Below are positions 1 through 7,759 of a DNA stretch of 64,000 nt, in pieces. The position numbers and the translations under genes are program-made. Numbering within the stretch: position 1 is the first letter of the stretch; the number at the start of each line of letters is the position of its first letter. The stretch comes from Rossellomorea aquimaris (lineage in GTDB: Bacteria; Bacillota; Bacilli; Bacillales; Bacillaceae_B): assembly GCF_020172085.1 (NCBI RefSeq), contig NZ_JAIVAT010000007.1, forward strand, positions 909,076-973,075, written 5' to 3'. The notes under the pieces are model-generated. The model did no database searches. It had not been told where the DNA came from and saw only the letters and a program-made list of their open reading frames with translations.

Positions 1-587
1 GGATCAAGCTCCATCTGGATGGTGCGAGACTTTATGAAGTGCTCCCTTATTACAGAAAAACGGCAGCAGAAGTATGCGAGTTGTTTGATAGTGTTTATAT
101 TTCTTTTTATAAAGGGTTCGGTGGATTAGCGGGGGCAATCCTTGCAGGAAGAGCGGAATTCACGGAAGAATCCAAGGTGTGGAAGAGACGGCATGGCGGC
201 GATTTAATCAGTCTATATCCTTATATTATCAGTGCGGACTATTATTTCGATCAACGTGTCGGGAAGATGGAGCAGTATTATGAAGGTGCAAAGGAACTGG
301 CGTCTCATCTCAATGAATGCTCAGGTATCTCCACACTCCCAGAAAAACCTGTCTCTAATATGTTCCATGTACATTTCCACCTCCCGCAAAAGCAGATCGA
401 GTCCATCTTGATCGACGTCTATGAACAAACCGGTATCGGAATAACCGGGTACGTGAAAGAAATAAGCGACAATGAATGTACATTCGAAGCAAGCATTGGA
501 GATCAATACGAAAACGTACCCAAAGAAGAACTGAAAAATATGTTCACCCTCTTGAACCAAAAACTAACCCAACACAATCAATCATAA
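1..587 (+). CDS. Threonine aldolase / beta-eliminating lyase family protein (5' truncated)
   Basis: This is the C-terminal part of a PLP-dependent fold-type I lyase of the low-specificity threonine aldolase family, which cleaves threonine to glycine and acetaldehyde. The reading frame is open to the window edge (first complete codon at base 3). It begins with the family motif HLDGAR, followed about 30 residues later by SFYKGFGGLAGAILAG, where the lysine is the expected PLP Schiff-base residue. The rest is the small C-terminal domain. About 195 codons are visible, roughly half of the family's usual 340-360, so the start lies upstream. A strong intrinsic terminator follows the stop. The related beta-eliminating amino acid lyases cannot be excluded from this fragment. 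Confidence 0.85.
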   Translation, partial: IKLHLDGARLYEVLPYYRKTAAEVCELFDSVYISFYKGFGGLAGAILAGRAEFTEESKVWKRRHGGDLISLYPYIISADYYFDQRVGKMEQYYEGAKELASHLNECSGISTLPEKPVSNMFHVHFHLPQKQIESILIDVYEQTGIGITGYVKEISDNECTFEASIGDQYENVPKEELKNMFTLLNQKLTQHNQS

Positions 588-593
588 TCCTGT

Positions 594-623
594 GGTATCG
601 GAGCAGCTCCGATACCATTTTTA
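594..623 (+). terminator. Intrinsic terminator of the aldolase gene
   Basis: Inverted repeat GGTATCGGAGC (594-604) and GCTCCGATACC (606-616), followed by ATTTTTATTT. It begins 6 nt after the stop codon. Confidence 0.85.
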
Positions 624-629
624 TTTGAG

Positions 630-706
630 GAGGGACGGACCTAGCCAGAATCCCGGTATGGTAAGGATATGCCTGCTGAAATGCCCTTTATATAGGTCCG
701 TCCCTC
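630..706. repeat. 77-bp intergenic inverted-repeat element, copy A
   Basis: Left arm GAGGGACGGACCT at 630-642, right arm AGGTCCGTCCCTC at 694-706, with a 51-nt interior. It sits directly after the aldolase terminator. Copies B and C have the same arms and the same interior length, but interiors with no visible similarity to this one. Confidence 0.9.
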
Positions 707-750
707 ACGAAAGTCCTTAACATGTGATTCAGATTTATACCTTTTTACTA

Positions 751-778
751 TTGAAATATTCTGATTATTAGGTATAAT
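751..778 (+). promoter_or_regulatory. Sigma-A type promoter for the glcD-like operon
   Basis: TTGAAA at 751-756 and TATAAT at 773-778 with a 16-nt spacer, about 38 nt upstream of the glcD-like start codon. Confidence 0.6.
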
Positions 779-816
779 TCGATGCATTATACATTTTTTT
801 GAAGGGGAGAGGGCTT

Positions 817-2214
817 ATGAGTGTGAAGGATAGTCGTTTATTGGATGAGTTAAGGGAGGTTGTGGGCAGTCATCAGGTGACAGTGAATGAAACGGTTTTG
901 GATCAACATAGCAGGGACGAATCGTATCATACGCCGAGTCCCCCGGATGTGGTAGTGTTCCCTGAGAGCAGTGAGGACGTGAGTGCGATTGTGAAAGTGG
1001 CATCGGCTCATCAAATTCCCATCATTCCATTCGGGCTTGGAACGAGCCTTGAGGGACACGTGATTCCATATGATAAAGGGATCACGATTGACTTCTCCCA
1101 AATGAATAAAATTCTTGAGGTGAGGGAGAAAGATTTCCTCGTTAAAGTTCAACCCGGGGTGACGCGCACCCAGCTCAATAAAGAGTTGAAGAAATATGGC
1201 CTTTTCTTTTCAGTTGACCCTGGAGCGGATGCTACTCTCGGCGGAATGGCTGCGACGAATGCGAGTGGAACGACTTCTGTGAAGTATGGGGTCATGCGTG
1301 ATCAGGTCCGTGATCTGGAGGTGGTGTTGCCGGACGGCGAAGTGATCCACACGGGGAACATGGCACAGAAATCTTCCTCTGGATATCACTTGAACAGTTT
1401 GTTCGTGGGATCAGAAGGAACCCTCGGGTGCATAACGGAATTAACCCTCCGCGTCTATGGCATCCCTGAACATATCGTGGCAGCACGGGCATCGTTCACT
1501 ACTGTCGATGATGCGGTGGAGGCGGTCGTTTCCATTTTACAGGCGGGAGTCCCGATTGCGAGAGTGGAGCTGGTGGATGAGCCTTCCATGATACAGGTAA
1601 ACCGGTTCAGTGACACGGATTATAAAGAAAAGCCTACGCTGTTCCTTGAATTTCACGGTAATGAAGCAGGTCTGAATCAAGATGTCGAGTTCACCAACGA
1701 AATCGTATCGGACCATCAATGTGAAGAAATCGTCTTTGAAACAGATACGGCCGCGCGGAACAAGCTGTGGGAAGCAAGGCATAATCTGGCTTATGCCTAT
1801 GTGCATGGATATCCTGGCAGGAAACTGATGGTGACGGATGTCTGTGTCCCGATATCCGAATTATCCGGAGCCGTTCAGCACGCGCGGGAAAAGCTTGAAG
1901 AGCTGAAGCTGATCGGAGGGATCCTCGGGCATGTGGGAGATGGGAATTACCATACCTCACTCATGATCGACTTAAATGATCACGACGAAGTGAAGAGAGC
2001 CGAATTGTATAACGAGATGATTGTGGAATATGCTCTTGAGCGAAACGGGACATGTACGGGAGAGCATGGTGTAGGAGTCGGGAAGATGAAGTATCAAGAG
2101 CGAGAACACGGTGGAGCTTTAAAGGTAATGGAGAAGATCAAATTTGCACTGGACCCTGAAGGAATCTTCAATCCTCATAAATTGGTACATACAAAGAAGG
2201 AGGAATTAAGATGA
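817..2214 (+). CDS. FAD-binding oxidase, GlcD/D-lactate dehydrogenase type
   Basis: 465-residue flavoprotein of the vanillyl-alcohol-oxidase superfamily. Such proteins oxidise D-2-hydroxyacids (glycolate, D-lactate) and pass electrons to the respiratory chain. Residues about 40-180 form the FAD-binding domain, with PFGLGTSLEGH and the glycine-rich DPGADATLGGMAATNASG. The C-terminal FAD-oxidase domain ends in the family signature GHVGDGNYH and CTGEHGVGVGK. I chose the ATG at 817 because AAGGGGAG lies at 802-809; an upstream in-frame TTG at 799 would overlap this ribosome site. The stop overlaps the ATG of the following symporter (ATGA), so the two are translationally coupled. No GlcE or GlcF partner is present, so it probably works as a single-subunit enzyme. 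The exact substrate cannot be read from the sequence. Confidence 0.88.
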   Translation: MSVKDSRLLDELREVVGSHQVTVNETVLDQHSRDESYHTPSPPDVVVFPESSEDVSAIVKVASAHQIPIIPFGLGTSLEGHVIPYDKGITIDFSQMNKILEVREKDFLVKVQPGVTRTQLNKELKKYGLFFSVDPGADATLGGMAATNASGTTSVKYGVMRDQVRDLEVVLPDGEVIHTGNMAQKSSSGYHLNSLFVGSEGTLGCITELTLRVYGIPEHIVAARASFTTVDDAVEAVVSILQAGVPIARVELVDEPSMIQVNRFSDTDYKEKPTLFLEFHGNEAGLNQDVEFTNEIVSDHQCEEIVFETDTAARNKLWEARHNLAYAYVHGYPGRKLMVTDVCVPISELSGAVQHAREKLEELKLIGGILGHVGDGNYHTSLMIDLNDHDEVKRAELYNEMIVEYALERNGTCTGEHGVGVGKMKYQEREHGGALKVMEKIKFALDPEGIFNPHKLVHTKKEELR

Positions 2215-3191
2215 AGCTGCTTGAAACCATCAGCAATCTGGCAGGAAAGTACTTTGCCGTCTGGGTCATCCTGGTAGCGGCCGTCGCTTACTTTGTTCCC
2301 GCTCCTTTTCTGTCGTTGGGGGCATATATTACGATTCTGTTAGGCGTCGTGATGTTCGGGATGGGGCTTACGTTAAAGCCTGTTGATTTTCAACTGGTGC
2401 TGAAGAACCCTCTTCCTGTCATCACGGGTGTCATGGCCCAGTTTCTTATTATGCCACTGGGTGCCTTTTTGATTGCCTATATACTCGGGCTGCCGGATGA
2501 ACTGGCCGCCGGTTTGGTATTATTGGGCTCTGTTCCCGGTGGGACGGCATCCAACGTCATGGTATATCTGGCAAAAGGGAATCTGGCTTTATCCGTTGCC
2601 ATGACATCTCTGTCAACGCTCTTGGCTCCGATTGCTACGCCCCTGATCCTTCTTGGGCTCGCGGGTCAGTGGTTGCCGGTCGACCCGGTCGCCATGTTCC
2701 TATCAATCGTTCAGGTCATTATCCTTCCTATCACGATTGGGTTGGTGATTCGAAAGCTCTTCCCGGGTACCGTTGAAAAAAGCCTGAATGTGATACCTTT
2801 AATCTCTGTGCTGGCGATCATCATCATCGTGTCAGCCGTTGTTTCGGCAAATGTTGAGAATATTGCCTCCTCCGGAGCGATTATTTTCACGGCCGTCATC
2901 CTTCATAATGTATTTGGACTTGGCCTCGGATATGGTACGGGTGTCCTTATGAAGCTGGATGAAGGAACGAGACGGGCCATTTCTATCGAAGTGGGAATGC
3001 AGAACTCCGGGTTAGGCGTTGCCCTAGCAAGCGCCCATTTCGGTCCCCTTGCTGCCCTGCCGAGTGTCATTGCTGCTGTATGGCATAATATTTCAGGGCC
3101 GATCCTCGCAACATTTTGGAGTAAGAAGCCTGTGAGGGAAGAGAGAGAAGAGGAGTATAGGAGAGAAGAAGTCAATGTAACGGTTAGATAG
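2211..3191 (+). CDS. Bile acid:sodium symporter (SBF) family transporter, YocS-like
   Basis: 326-residue integral membrane protein with about nine or ten hydrophobic segments, typical of the SBF/BASS fold. Family motifs include FGMGLTLKP near the N-terminus, the crossover LLGSVPGGTASNVM, and EVGMQNSGLGVALA in the second repeat. Bacterial members move organic anions such as pantoate, pyruvate or bile acids with Na+. Coupling by a 4-nt overlap to the GlcD-like oxidase suggests transport of its 2-hydroxy- or 2-keto-acid substrate or product; this is inference from context. The C-terminal tail is unusually rich in Glu and Arg and is predicted cytoplasmic. Confidence 0.85.
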   Translation: MKLLETISNLAGKYFAVWVILVAAVAYFVPAPFLSLGAYITILLGVVMFGMGLTLKPVDFQLVLKNPLPVITGVMAQFLIMPLGAFLIAYILGLPDELAAGLVLLGSVPGGTASNVMVYLAKGNLALSVAMTSLSTLLAPIATPLILLGLAGQWLPVDPVAMFLSIVQVIILPITIGLVIRKLFPGTVEKSLNVIPLISVLAIIIIVSAVVSANVENIASSGAIIFTAVILHNVFGLGLGYGTGVLMKLDEGTRRAISIEVGMQNSGLGVALASAHFGPLAALPSVIAAVWHNISGPILATFWSKKPVREEREEEYRREEVNVTVR

Positions 3192-3280
3192 AAGTGGACG
3201 GGTTGAATACGTATTCCCTAAAACTGGATAATGAATCTGCTATACTTAAATGGAAGATACAAGTTTCATAGGGAGGCGTA

Positions 3281-3649
3281 ATGATGGTAGAAGTAAAAAA
3301 GACTATGAGATTCACATTTTTTGAAGAAGTGGAGGTACCTCAAGAAATCTATACGATGTTAATCGACGGAGAAAAAGCGGAAGTTGCTTATAAAACCATC
3401 CGCGACGTAGCGGTCGTCACAAATAAACGAATCATGATAGCGGACCGCCAGGGGGTGACTGGAGAAAAAATCGAAGTGTATACGATTCCCTTCAAATCGA
3501 TCATTCTCTACTCCAGTGAAAATGGGGGAGCCCTCGATATCGATGCCGAACTTGAATTATGGACGAAAGTAGGAAAAATGAAACTTAGCCTCAACAAAAA
3601 AGTGGACATCCGCAAACTCGATCGCCTGATTGCCACTCATATCCTATAA
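3281..3649 (+). CDS. PH domain-containing protein (bPH family, YozO-like)
   Basis: 122-residue soluble protein made almost entirely of a bacterial pleckstrin-homology-like domain, with alternating beta strands and a C-terminal helix (KLDRLIATHIL). The family motif VAVVTNKRIMIADRQG lies near residue 45. The function of this family is unknown; members are small cytoplasmic proteins often expressed under stress. GGGAGG at 3271-3276 supports the ATG at 3281, with ATG 3284 as an alternative. The gene stands alone, followed by a strong terminator and convergent with the iron permease operon. Confidence 0.75.
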   Translation: MMVEVKKTMRFTFFEEVEVPQEIYTMLIDGEKAEVAYKTIRDVAVVTNKRIMIADRQGVTGEKIEVYTIPFKSIILYSSENGGALDIDAELELWTKVGKMKLSLNKKVDIRKLDRLIATHIL

Positions 3650-3650
3650 A

Positions 3651-3692
3651 AAAATGCTGCTCCCCGCCTGAATGTGGGGAGCAGCATTTTTT
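3651..3692 (+). terminator. Intrinsic terminator of the PH-domain gene
   Basis: Stem AAAATGCTGCTCCCC (3651-3665) pairing with GGGGAGCAGCATTTTTT (3676-3692), followed by ATTT. Confidence 0.9.
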
Positions 3693-3697
3693 ATTTG

Positions 3698-3774
3698 GAG
3701 GGACGGACCTCTCATATACACTCGCAAAGCGCGTCAACATCACATTCTTCCTTGAAAATCGAGGTCCGTCCCTC
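3698..3774. repeat. 77-bp intergenic inverted-repeat element, copy B
   Basis: Arms GAGGGACGGACCT (3698-3710) and AGGTCCGTCCCTC (3762-3774) around a 51-nt interior unrelated to copy A. The arms extend one further pair on each side (3697/3775 and 3711/3761). It lies between convergent genes, ending 2 nt from the stop codon of the permease gene on the minus strand. Confidence 0.92.
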
Positions 3775-3776
3775 CA

Positions 3777-4784
3777 CTACTTCTTCAGTAACAGGTACAT
3801 GAAGTAGGGGGCGCCGATGAGGGCGATCATGATGCCGGCTGGGATTCCGTCGGGTTGGAGGATGTTTCGCCCTATGGTGTCTGCAAGGAGCAGGAGCCAT
3901 CCGCCTAGTAAGATGGCGATCGGGATGAACAGTTGATTCCGTGGTCCCACCATTGCTTTCGCCATATGAGGGGCCATTAAGCCGATGAAGGCGATGCCTC
4001 CTGTGACTGAAACGGCAGAGGCGGCCAAAGCGACTGCTACAATCAGCATCGTGAATCGCTCACGGTTTATGGAGACCCCTACCCCAATCGAAACGGGCTC
4101 ACTCAATCCCAATAGATTAAGCATCTGTGATTTATAAAGGGCAAAAGGGATCAAAATGATAAGCCAAGGGAGGATGGCCCAGATAAACGGCCAATCGGCA
4201 CCCCATATATTCCCCGCGAGCCACTTGGCGATGAAATCAACTTTTGCACGTTCGGCGCTGGAGATCAGGATGATCATGAGCCCTGACAACGCCATGGAGA
4301 ATCCCACTCCGACTAAAACCAGCCGAACGGGCTGGATCCCATTTCTCCTGCTGTATGAAAATAAGTAAATCAAGCAGGCTGTAACGAGTGCCCCCGCGAA
4401 AGCAACAATCGGAAGCAGATAGGCAAATGAACCCGCATCGATAGGGAAGAACAAAAAGAAGACGGCAATCGCTGCCCCAGCTCCCGAGTTGATACCGATG
4501 ATACCGGGATCAGCCAGATCATTCCGTGTCATCCCCTGGAGGATGGAACCGGATAAGGCAAGGGCCATACCTGCAAGAATCGTGATGATGATCCTCGGTA
4601 ATCGGATGGAAAAGAGGATGAATTCTTCCTTAAATGATCCTTCACCTAATAGAGTAGGGATGACCCTGCTAAATGAAACGGAAGAATAGCCCATTCCAAT
4701 GCTGATAACGGCCGTTGCCCCAATAAGTATAAGTAAAGCGATAAGAAGCATACGCTGTTTTTTAATCAAATCCGGATGTATCAT
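3777..4784 (-). CDS. Iron-siderophore ABC transporter permease (FecCD family, YfhA-like)
   Basis: 335-residue inner-membrane permease of the FecCD/BtuC family with about nine or ten membrane helices. Motifs include ILAGMALALSGSILQGMTRNDLADPGIIGINSGA near residues 70-105 and the ATPase-contacting GLMAPHMAKAMVGPRN loop near residue 275. It pairs with the preceding permease to form the translocation channel for ferric siderophores. Its ATG overlaps the stop codon of the upstream permease (ATGA). In B. subtilis the YfiY-YfiZ-YfhA system imports hydroxamate siderophores such as schizokinen. Substrate identity here is inferred only from family similarity. Confidence 0.88.
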   Translation of the reverse strand: MIHPDLIKKQRMLLIALLILIGATAVISIGMGYSSVSFSRVIPTLLGEGSFKEEFILFSIRLPRIIITILAGMALALSGSILQGMTRNDLADPGIIGINSGAGAAIAVFFLFFPIDAGSFAYLLPIVAFAGALVTACLIYLFSYSRRNGIQPVRLVLVGVGFSMALSGLMIILISSAERAKVDFIAKWLAGNIWGADWPFIWAILPWLIILIPFALYKSQMLNLLGLSEPVSIGVGVSINRERFTMLIVAVALAASAVSVTGGIAFIGLMAPHMAKAMVGPRNQLFIPIAILLGGWLLLLADTIGRNILQPDGIPAGIMIALIGAPYFMYLLLKK

Positions 4785-5791
4785 GAGAAACCTTTCCCTC
4801 CTTTATGAACGATGAACAGGAAGAAGGGCAGCCCCAGCATCGAAACGATCGCTGCCACAGGTGTTTCATATGGAGCATTGATCGTGCGTCCCAGTGTGTC
4901 TGCTAGAAGCATGAATGAAGCACCAAACAGGGAGGAGACGGGAATGATGAACCGATAATCCGTCCCAACGACTGCCCGGACCATATGGGGAATCATCAAT
5001 CCGATGAACACCATATTCCCGACAAGGGAAACGGCGGCACCTGCAAGGAGGACGATCACGATGAAAAGAACCGTTTTGACAAATGCCGTACGCTGTCCCA
5101 AGCCTACCGCCACTTCCTCGTTCAAACTCAAGATCGTCAGCTGTCTGGAGAAAAATAAAGCTACCAAAATACCGATCATTATAAACGGAACGATCACGTG
5201 CAGCTGAGACCAGGTCGTTCCGATCATTCCACCTGCAGTCCACATAGAGACATCTTTCGATAACTTGAAAAATAAACCGATTCCTTCTGCTATGGCAAAT
5301 AAAAAGGCAGATACTGCAGCTCCCGCCAGTACGATTCTAAAGGGGGAAAAACCGCCTCTTTTCATGGAACTGATCCCAAATACCATAAGGGCTCCGGCGG
5401 CGGCACCTATAAAGCAGGCAATCATGATTCCGTAATAGCTGATGGAGGGGATGAATGCGAGAGCGATTGCCAAGGAAGCATTCGCTCCTGCGGTTAAGCC
5501 CAGTAAACCAGGATCGGCCAGGGGATTACGCGTCATGCCCTGCATGATGGCGCCTGATACGGCCAGGGATGCCCCGACCACGATGGCAGCTACTTCCCTG
5601 GGGAAGCGGATTTCTTGAAGGATAGTGATTTTGTCTCCTTCAGCCGAGAAAGTCAAGGCATGCAACACATCCATCACCGTTGTCTCTGCAGCTCCAAATG
5701 TAACAGAAACCAAAAAGGCAGCTCCAAATAGGAGGGTTGCACCGATCAATTTATAAAAAAATGGAAATCGTTGATTTTGAGTGGTCATCAT
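4781..5791 (-). CDS. Iron-siderophore ABC transporter permease (FecCD family, YfiZ-like)
   Basis: 336-residue FecCD-type permease with about nine or ten membrane helices. Family landmarks are VVGASLAVSGAIMQGMTRNPLADPGLLGL near residue 75 and the coupling loop VFIGLMIPHMVRAVVGTDYR near residue 275. It forms a heterodimer with the next permease. It is transcribed behind the binding lipoprotein gene but separated from it by a hairpin with a T tract, so it is probably expressed at a lower level than the lipoprotein. Confidence 0.88.
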   Translation of the reverse strand: MMTTQNQRFPFFYKLIGATLLFGAAFLVSVTFGAAETTVMDVLHALTFSAEGDKITILQEIRFPREVAAIVVGASLAVSGAIMQGMTRNPLADPGLLGLTAGANASLAIALAFIPSISYYGIMIACFIGAAAGALMVFGISSMKRGGFSPFRIVLAGAAVSAFLFAIAEGIGLFFKLSKDVSMWTAGGMIGTTWSQLHVIVPFIMIGILVALFFSRQLTILSLNEEVAVGLGQRTAFVKTVLFIVIVLLAGAAVSLVGNMVFIGLMIPHMVRAVVGTDYRFIIPVSSLFGASFMLLADTLGRTINAPYETPVAAIVSMLGLPFFLFIVHKGGKGFS

Positions 5792-5818
5792 CCATCATCT
5801 TTTCTTTATAGAATAGTG

Positions 5819-5849
5819 AAAAGGGGAATTCTCATCATAAGAATTCCCC
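5819..5849 (-). terminator. Partial terminator/attenuator between siderophore-binding protein and permease genes
   Basis: Stem GGGGAATTC (5823-5831) with GAATTCCCC (5841-5849), followed on the minus strand by TTTTCAC. It lies inside the operon, where it would stop part of the transcription after the abundant lipoprotein gene or protect its mRNA 3' end. Confidence 0.7.
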
Positions 5850-5858
5850 CTGTAAGAA

Positions 5859-6779
5859 TTAATTGCCTAGAAATTTCTCTTTGAAGAAGTCCAACTGATA
5901 ATCCAAAGTAAGAGGATCGTTAAAATAAAATTCCATCATATTCACTTCAAATACCTGGTTGTTCTTCACTGCAGGAATGTTTTTGTACGTTTCGGTTTCC
6001 ATAAAGGAGTTATCTGCTTTAGGATCTTTACTTAAGATCAAATAGTCTCCCGCAAACTCGGGCATCACCTCAGTGGAAAGGGCGAAGTATCCAGGTTCCA
6101 AAGCTTGTTCTTTTACTTTTTCAGGCATATTCAAATCCATTTCTTGATAAAGGATTTCTGTACCGCGACCCCAATTGTTTCCGTATACGTATAACTGCTT
6201 ATTAAAGCTTTCAATGACGGAAACGGTTGCATCTTCCCCGATTTTGGCTTTAATATCATCACCGGCAGTTTGGGCACGCTTTTTGAAATCATCGACCCAT
6301 TGTTGAGCTTCTTTTTCTTTGTTTAATAGTTTCCCAATTTCGATGTGTTGAGTTAAATAGTCTACTTTTCCATAAGTGTATGTAACCGTAGGGGCGATTT
6401 CATTTAACTTATCGACATTTTTGATATTGGATAATCCAATGATTAAATCGGGATCGAGTTCGATGATTTTTTCCAGATTTTCGTCGGTTACTTCTTCAAC
6501 CCCTTCGAGTTCCTTATCCCAGCGAGGATTCATCTTGGACCAGGAATCCACACCGACGAGATTTACATCGAGTGCCATCACGTTTCCGGCAAATGAAGAT
6601 AGAACGACGACACGCTGTGGATCGGCCGGTACTTCAACGGGACCATTTTCTGATTGATAGGTAATGGTATCTGATGCTTTTTCTTTTTCTTCTGAACCTT
6701 CTTTTGATGTAGAGCTGTTGCTGCATGCACTAACGAGTAGCAACAGCAGAATAGTGAACGGGATCATCCATTTTTTCAT
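5859..6779 (-). CDS. Iron-siderophore ABC transporter substrate-binding lipoprotein (YfiY/FeuA type)
   Basis: 306-residue periplasmic-binding-type protein. Residues 1-19 are a lipoprotein signal peptide with lipobox VSAC, so Cys19 would be lipidated and the protein anchored to the outer membrane face. The mature part is a class III binding protein with two lobes; it contains PQRVVVLSSFAGNVMALDV and LIIGLSNIKNVDKLNEIAP, typical of TroA/FhuD-like domains. It would capture ferric siderophores. The start codon sits inside the end of the upstream ATPase gene (50-nt overlap) but has its own ribosome site AAGGAG on the minus strand near 6790. A Fur box upstream of the ATPase gene indicates iron repression of the whole operon. 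Confidence 0.9.
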   Translation of the reverse strand: MKKWMIPFTILLLLLVSACSNSSTSKEGSEEKEKASDTITYQSENGPVEVPADPQRVVVLSSFAGNVMALDVNLVGVDSWSKMNPRWDKELEGVEEVTDENLEKIIELDPDLIIGLSNIKNVDKLNEIAPTVTYTYGKVDYLTQHIEIGKLLNKEKEAQQWVDDFKKRAQTAGDDIKAKIGEDATVSVIESFNKQLYVYGNNWGRGTEILYQEMDLNMPEKVKEQALEPGYFALSTEVMPEFAGDYLILSKDPKADNSFMETETYKNIPAVKNNQVFEVNMMEFYFNDPLTLDYQLDFFKEKFLGN

Positions 6780-7575
6780 ATTTATTTTCTCCTTTTAGTA
6801 AGTTATATGTCATACACATTGGCTTATTTGTTCGAGGATCTCTTCCAATCTCGGCATCTATCTGGAATACTTTTTTCAATACATCATGGGTGATGACTTC
6901 CTCACATGTACCCGATTTTACGATTTCACCCTCCTTTAACGCTACAATATAATCGGCAAAACGGGCTGCCTGATTCAAATCGTGAAGGACCATGACGATT
7001 GTACGGTTCTGTTCTCGATTGAGCGTCTGCAATAGTTCCAATACTTCGAGCTGGTGAGCCATGTCTAAGTATGTAGTAGGTTCATCGAGGAAGATAATGT
7101 CCGTTTCCTGAGCGAGTGCCATGGCAATCCACACCCGTTGTCGCTGACCACCTGATAATGCATCCACTTCCCTGTATTTGAATTCTTGGGTTCCCGTTAC
7201 ATCAAGCGACCAGTTGATGACATCATAATCTTTTTTTGTCAATCGACCGATTCCTTTTTGATGGGGGAAGCGCCCATAAGACACTAATTCCCCAACGGTC
7301 AGACCGCTGGCACTTTCAGGTGTTTGGGGAAGGATCGCCAACTTTTTGGCCAGCTCTTTCGTGTTTCCTTTCGAAATGACTTCCCCATCCAGCACAACAT
7401 TGCCGGAGTGGTGGGGGATGATGCGGGTAATCGCTTTCAGCAAGGTGGACTTGCCACACCCGTTGGACCCAATGATGGTGGTGATCTTTCCGTCCGGAAT
7501 GTCGACGCTGAGATCCTTCACAATCAATCGGTCTCCGTATCCAATGTTTAATTCATCTGTATAGAGGCGAACCAT
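6730..7575 (-). CDS. Iron-siderophore ABC transporter ATP-binding protein (YusV/FecE-like)
   Basis: 281-residue ABC ATPase. Walker A GSNGCGKST near residue 37, signature LSGGQRQRVWIAMALAQ near residue 140, Walker B DIIFLDEPT and switch His in VLHDLNQAARF. It closely resembles the FecE/YusV class that energises several ferric-siderophore uptake systems. It is the first gene of the four-gene operon, with a Fur box about 31-45 nt upstream. The C-terminal tail after the DPRTNKPMCM motif runs 50 nt into the lipoprotein gene, an unusually long overlap. Confidence 0.9.
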   Translation of the reverse strand: MVRLYTDELNIGYGDRLIVKDLSVDIPDGKITTIIGSNGCGKSTLLKAITRIIPHHSGNVVLDGEVISKGNTKELAKKLAILPQTPESASGLTVGELVSYGRFPHQKGIGRLTKKDYDVINWSLDVTGTQEFKYREVDALSGGQRQRVWIAMALAQETDIIFLDEPTTYLDMAHQLEVLELLQTLNREQNRTIVMVLHDLNQAARFADYIVALKEGEIVKSGTCEEVITHDVLKKVFQIDAEIGRDPRTNKPMCMTYNLLKGENKYEKMDDPVHYSAVATR

Positions 7576-7605
7576 TTTATGCCCTCCGTTTAGTAAAAGA
7601 TAAGT

Positions 7606-7620
7606 TGATAATGATTCTCA
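7606..7620 (-). promoter_or_regulatory. Fur box of the siderophore operon
   Basis: TGATAATGATTCTCA matches the 7-1-7 Fur consensus TGATAAT-N-ATTATCA at 13 of 15 positions. It lies about 30-45 nt upstream of the ATPase start on the minus strand. Confidence 0.8.
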
Positions 7621-7711
7621 TTCTCGAACAATTTCAATACTATAATCCTTTTTTCTTAAAGTCAATAGAAAATTTGGTTGTCAAACTAGTGAAAAAGAGG
7701 TAGGATTTAAT

Positions 7712-7726
7712 TGAGAATGATAATCA
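7712..7726 (+). promoter_or_regulatory. Fur box of the ferredoxin-reductase-like gene
   Basis: TGAGAATGATAATCA matches the 7-1-7 Fur consensus at 13 of 15 positions. It lies 34 nt upstream of the plus-strand start. Together with the box at 7606 it places both divergent units under iron control. Confidence 0.8.
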
Positions 7727-7759
7727 ATTAGAATGAGGTTGTGTGAGGAGTGAACGAAA

